64,000 nt of DNA, taken from assembly GCA_029222685.1 (NCBI GenBank), contig JARHVB010000021.1, positions 62,001-126,000 of the forward strand, in the 5' to 3' direction. Positions within the stretch are counted from its first letter, which is position 1. Every line of letters starts with the position of its first letter. Source of the DNA: Terripilifer ovatus. GTDB taxonomy: Bacteria; Pseudomonadota; Alphaproteobacteria; Rhizobiales; Beijerinckiaceae. The notes beneath the pieces were generated by a model. That model was not told the DNA's origin and searched no databases. It was given only the letters and a program-made list of their open reading frames with translations. Shown here in pieces: positions 63,365-64,000 of the stretch. A program made the translations under genes and the position numbers.

Positions 63365-64000
63365 ATGAAATTGCGCAACATCGCCATCATCGCGCACGTC
63401 GATCACGGCAAGACCACTCTCGTCGACCGGCTGCTGCAGCAATCCGGGTCGTTCCGCGAGAACCAGCGGGTCGCCGAACGGGTCATGGATTCGAACGATC
63501 TCGAAAAGGAACGCGGCATTACCATCCTGGCCAAGGCGACCTCGGTCGTCTGGAAGGATGTGCGCATCAACATCGTCGACACCCCCGGCCACGCCGATTT
63601 CGGCGGCGAGGTGGAGCGCATCCTGTCCATGGTCGACAGCGCCATCGTGCTGGTCGACGCCGCCGAGGGCCCGATGCCGCAGACGAAATTCGTCGTCGGC
63701 AAGGCGCTCAAGATCGGCCTCAAGCCGATCGTCTGCATCAACAAGGTCGACCGGCCCGACGCCCGCGTCACCGAAGTGGTCAACGAGGTGTTCGATCTCT
63801 TTGCCGCCCTCGACGCGACCGACGAACAGCTCGACTTCCCGATCATCTACGGCTCTGCCAAGCAGGGCTGGATGTCCGCCGAAGGACCGGACGGCCCGAC
63901 CGACCAGGGCATGGCGCCGCTCTTCGACCTGGTGCTGAAATACGTGCCGGAGCCGAAGATCGAGGAAGGCTCGTTCCGCCTGCTCGGCACCCTGCTCGAA
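63365..64000 (+). CDS. typA: Translational GTPase TypA/BipA, N-terminal part
   Basis: TypA/BipA is a ribosome-associated GTPase linked to stress and subunit assembly. The gene runs off the window end after 212 codons. G1 is [47 protein letters not shown] contains the EKERGITI segment typical of TypA. G3 is [19 protein letters not shown]4 is [23 protein letters not shown] fits G5. ATG 63365 is the only sensible start. The 285-base gap before it (63080-63364) contains no gene, and I see no clear promoter in it. Confidence 0.96.
   Translation, partial: MKLRNIAIIAHVDHGKTTLVDRLLQQSGSFRENQRVAERVMDSNDLEKERGITILAKATSVVWKDVRINIVDTPGHADFGGEVERILSMVDSAIVLVDAAEGPMPQTKFVVGKALKIGLKPIVCINKVDRPDARVTEVVNEVFDLFAALDATDEQLDFPIIYGSAKQGWMSAEGPDGPTDQGMAPLFDLVLKYVPEPKIEEGSFRLLGTLLE

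Overview
The window is about 64 kb of GC-rich chromosomal DNA from an alphaproteobacterium, most likely a Hyphomicrobiales (Rhizobiales) member near the Bradyrhizobiaceae/Xanthobacteraceae. The order is inferred from the rimP-nusA-ylxR-infB-rbfA-truB run, the fabA-fabB-fabI operon, an Hsp20 + DUF1150 pair, bioMNY, a dnaN/recF/gyrB neighbourhood and several families of short palindromic interspersed repeats. The family-level guess is weak. No rRNA, tRNA, CRISPR array, prophage or transposase gene was found.

Layout. 1-7264: translation and RNA-processing operon (rimP end, nusA, a YlxR-L7Ae fusion, infB, rbfA, truB, a small secreted SH3 protein). 7277-9666: an accessory insert between truB and rpsO (VOC protein and TetR regulator sharing a two-operator divergent promoter, plus two unknown proteins). 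9955-12662: rpsO-pnp with a strong terminator. 12849-18991: DHA2 drug exporter, GT-C-like membrane protein, Spy/LTxxQ periplasmic protein and GT2 glycosyltransferase. 19061-21729: fabA-fabB-fabI. 21863-28437: SH3 protein, hydroxyacid dehydrogenase, YiiX-like hydrolase, Hsp20/DUF1150, PBP1A. 28729-41242: the replication/recombination genes dnaN, recF, recQ and gyrB. A minus-strand block (OafA-like acyltransferase with SGNH domain, MTHFR-like protein, HTH-methyltransferase) lies between dnaN and recF, and recQ is coupled to recF. 41510-44560: MetE-like protein, class III CoA-transferase, enoyl-CoA hydratase. 44593-49115 (minus): bioM-bioN-bioY-acyl-CoA ligase-thiolase with 4-bp overlaps at three of four junctions. 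49295-63079: mixed metabolic and transport genes (TauD-like dioxygenase, quinone oxidoreductase, class II aldolase, RidA, DMT exporter with divergent MocR regulator, MoeB, PAP2, MarR-membrane protein-MFS operon, argG, an orphan substrate-binding protein, two DUF1993 paralogues). 63365-64000: start of typA/bipA.

Most interesting points. (1) bioMNY is followed by an acyl-CoA ligase and a thiolase in the same order as Bacillus subtilis yhfU-yhfT-yhfS. This is a cross-phylum association with no settled function, and the thiolase here lacks the usual C-terminal cysteine. (2) A 196-bp element with 20-bp terminal inverted repeats and a 5-bp target duplication sits inside a common interspersed repeat, and intact copies of that repeat elsewhere in the window show the empty site. 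(3) A ~100-bp palindromic repeat starts exactly at the stop codon of the preceding gene in both copies. At 55912-56012 it supplies the stop codons of both convergent genes and an 18-bp terminator stem. (4) An HTH-methyltransferase fusion overlaps an MTHFR-like gene, with a palindrome in the divergent recF promoter region. (5) There are clean operator candidates for the TetR, MocR and MarR regulators.
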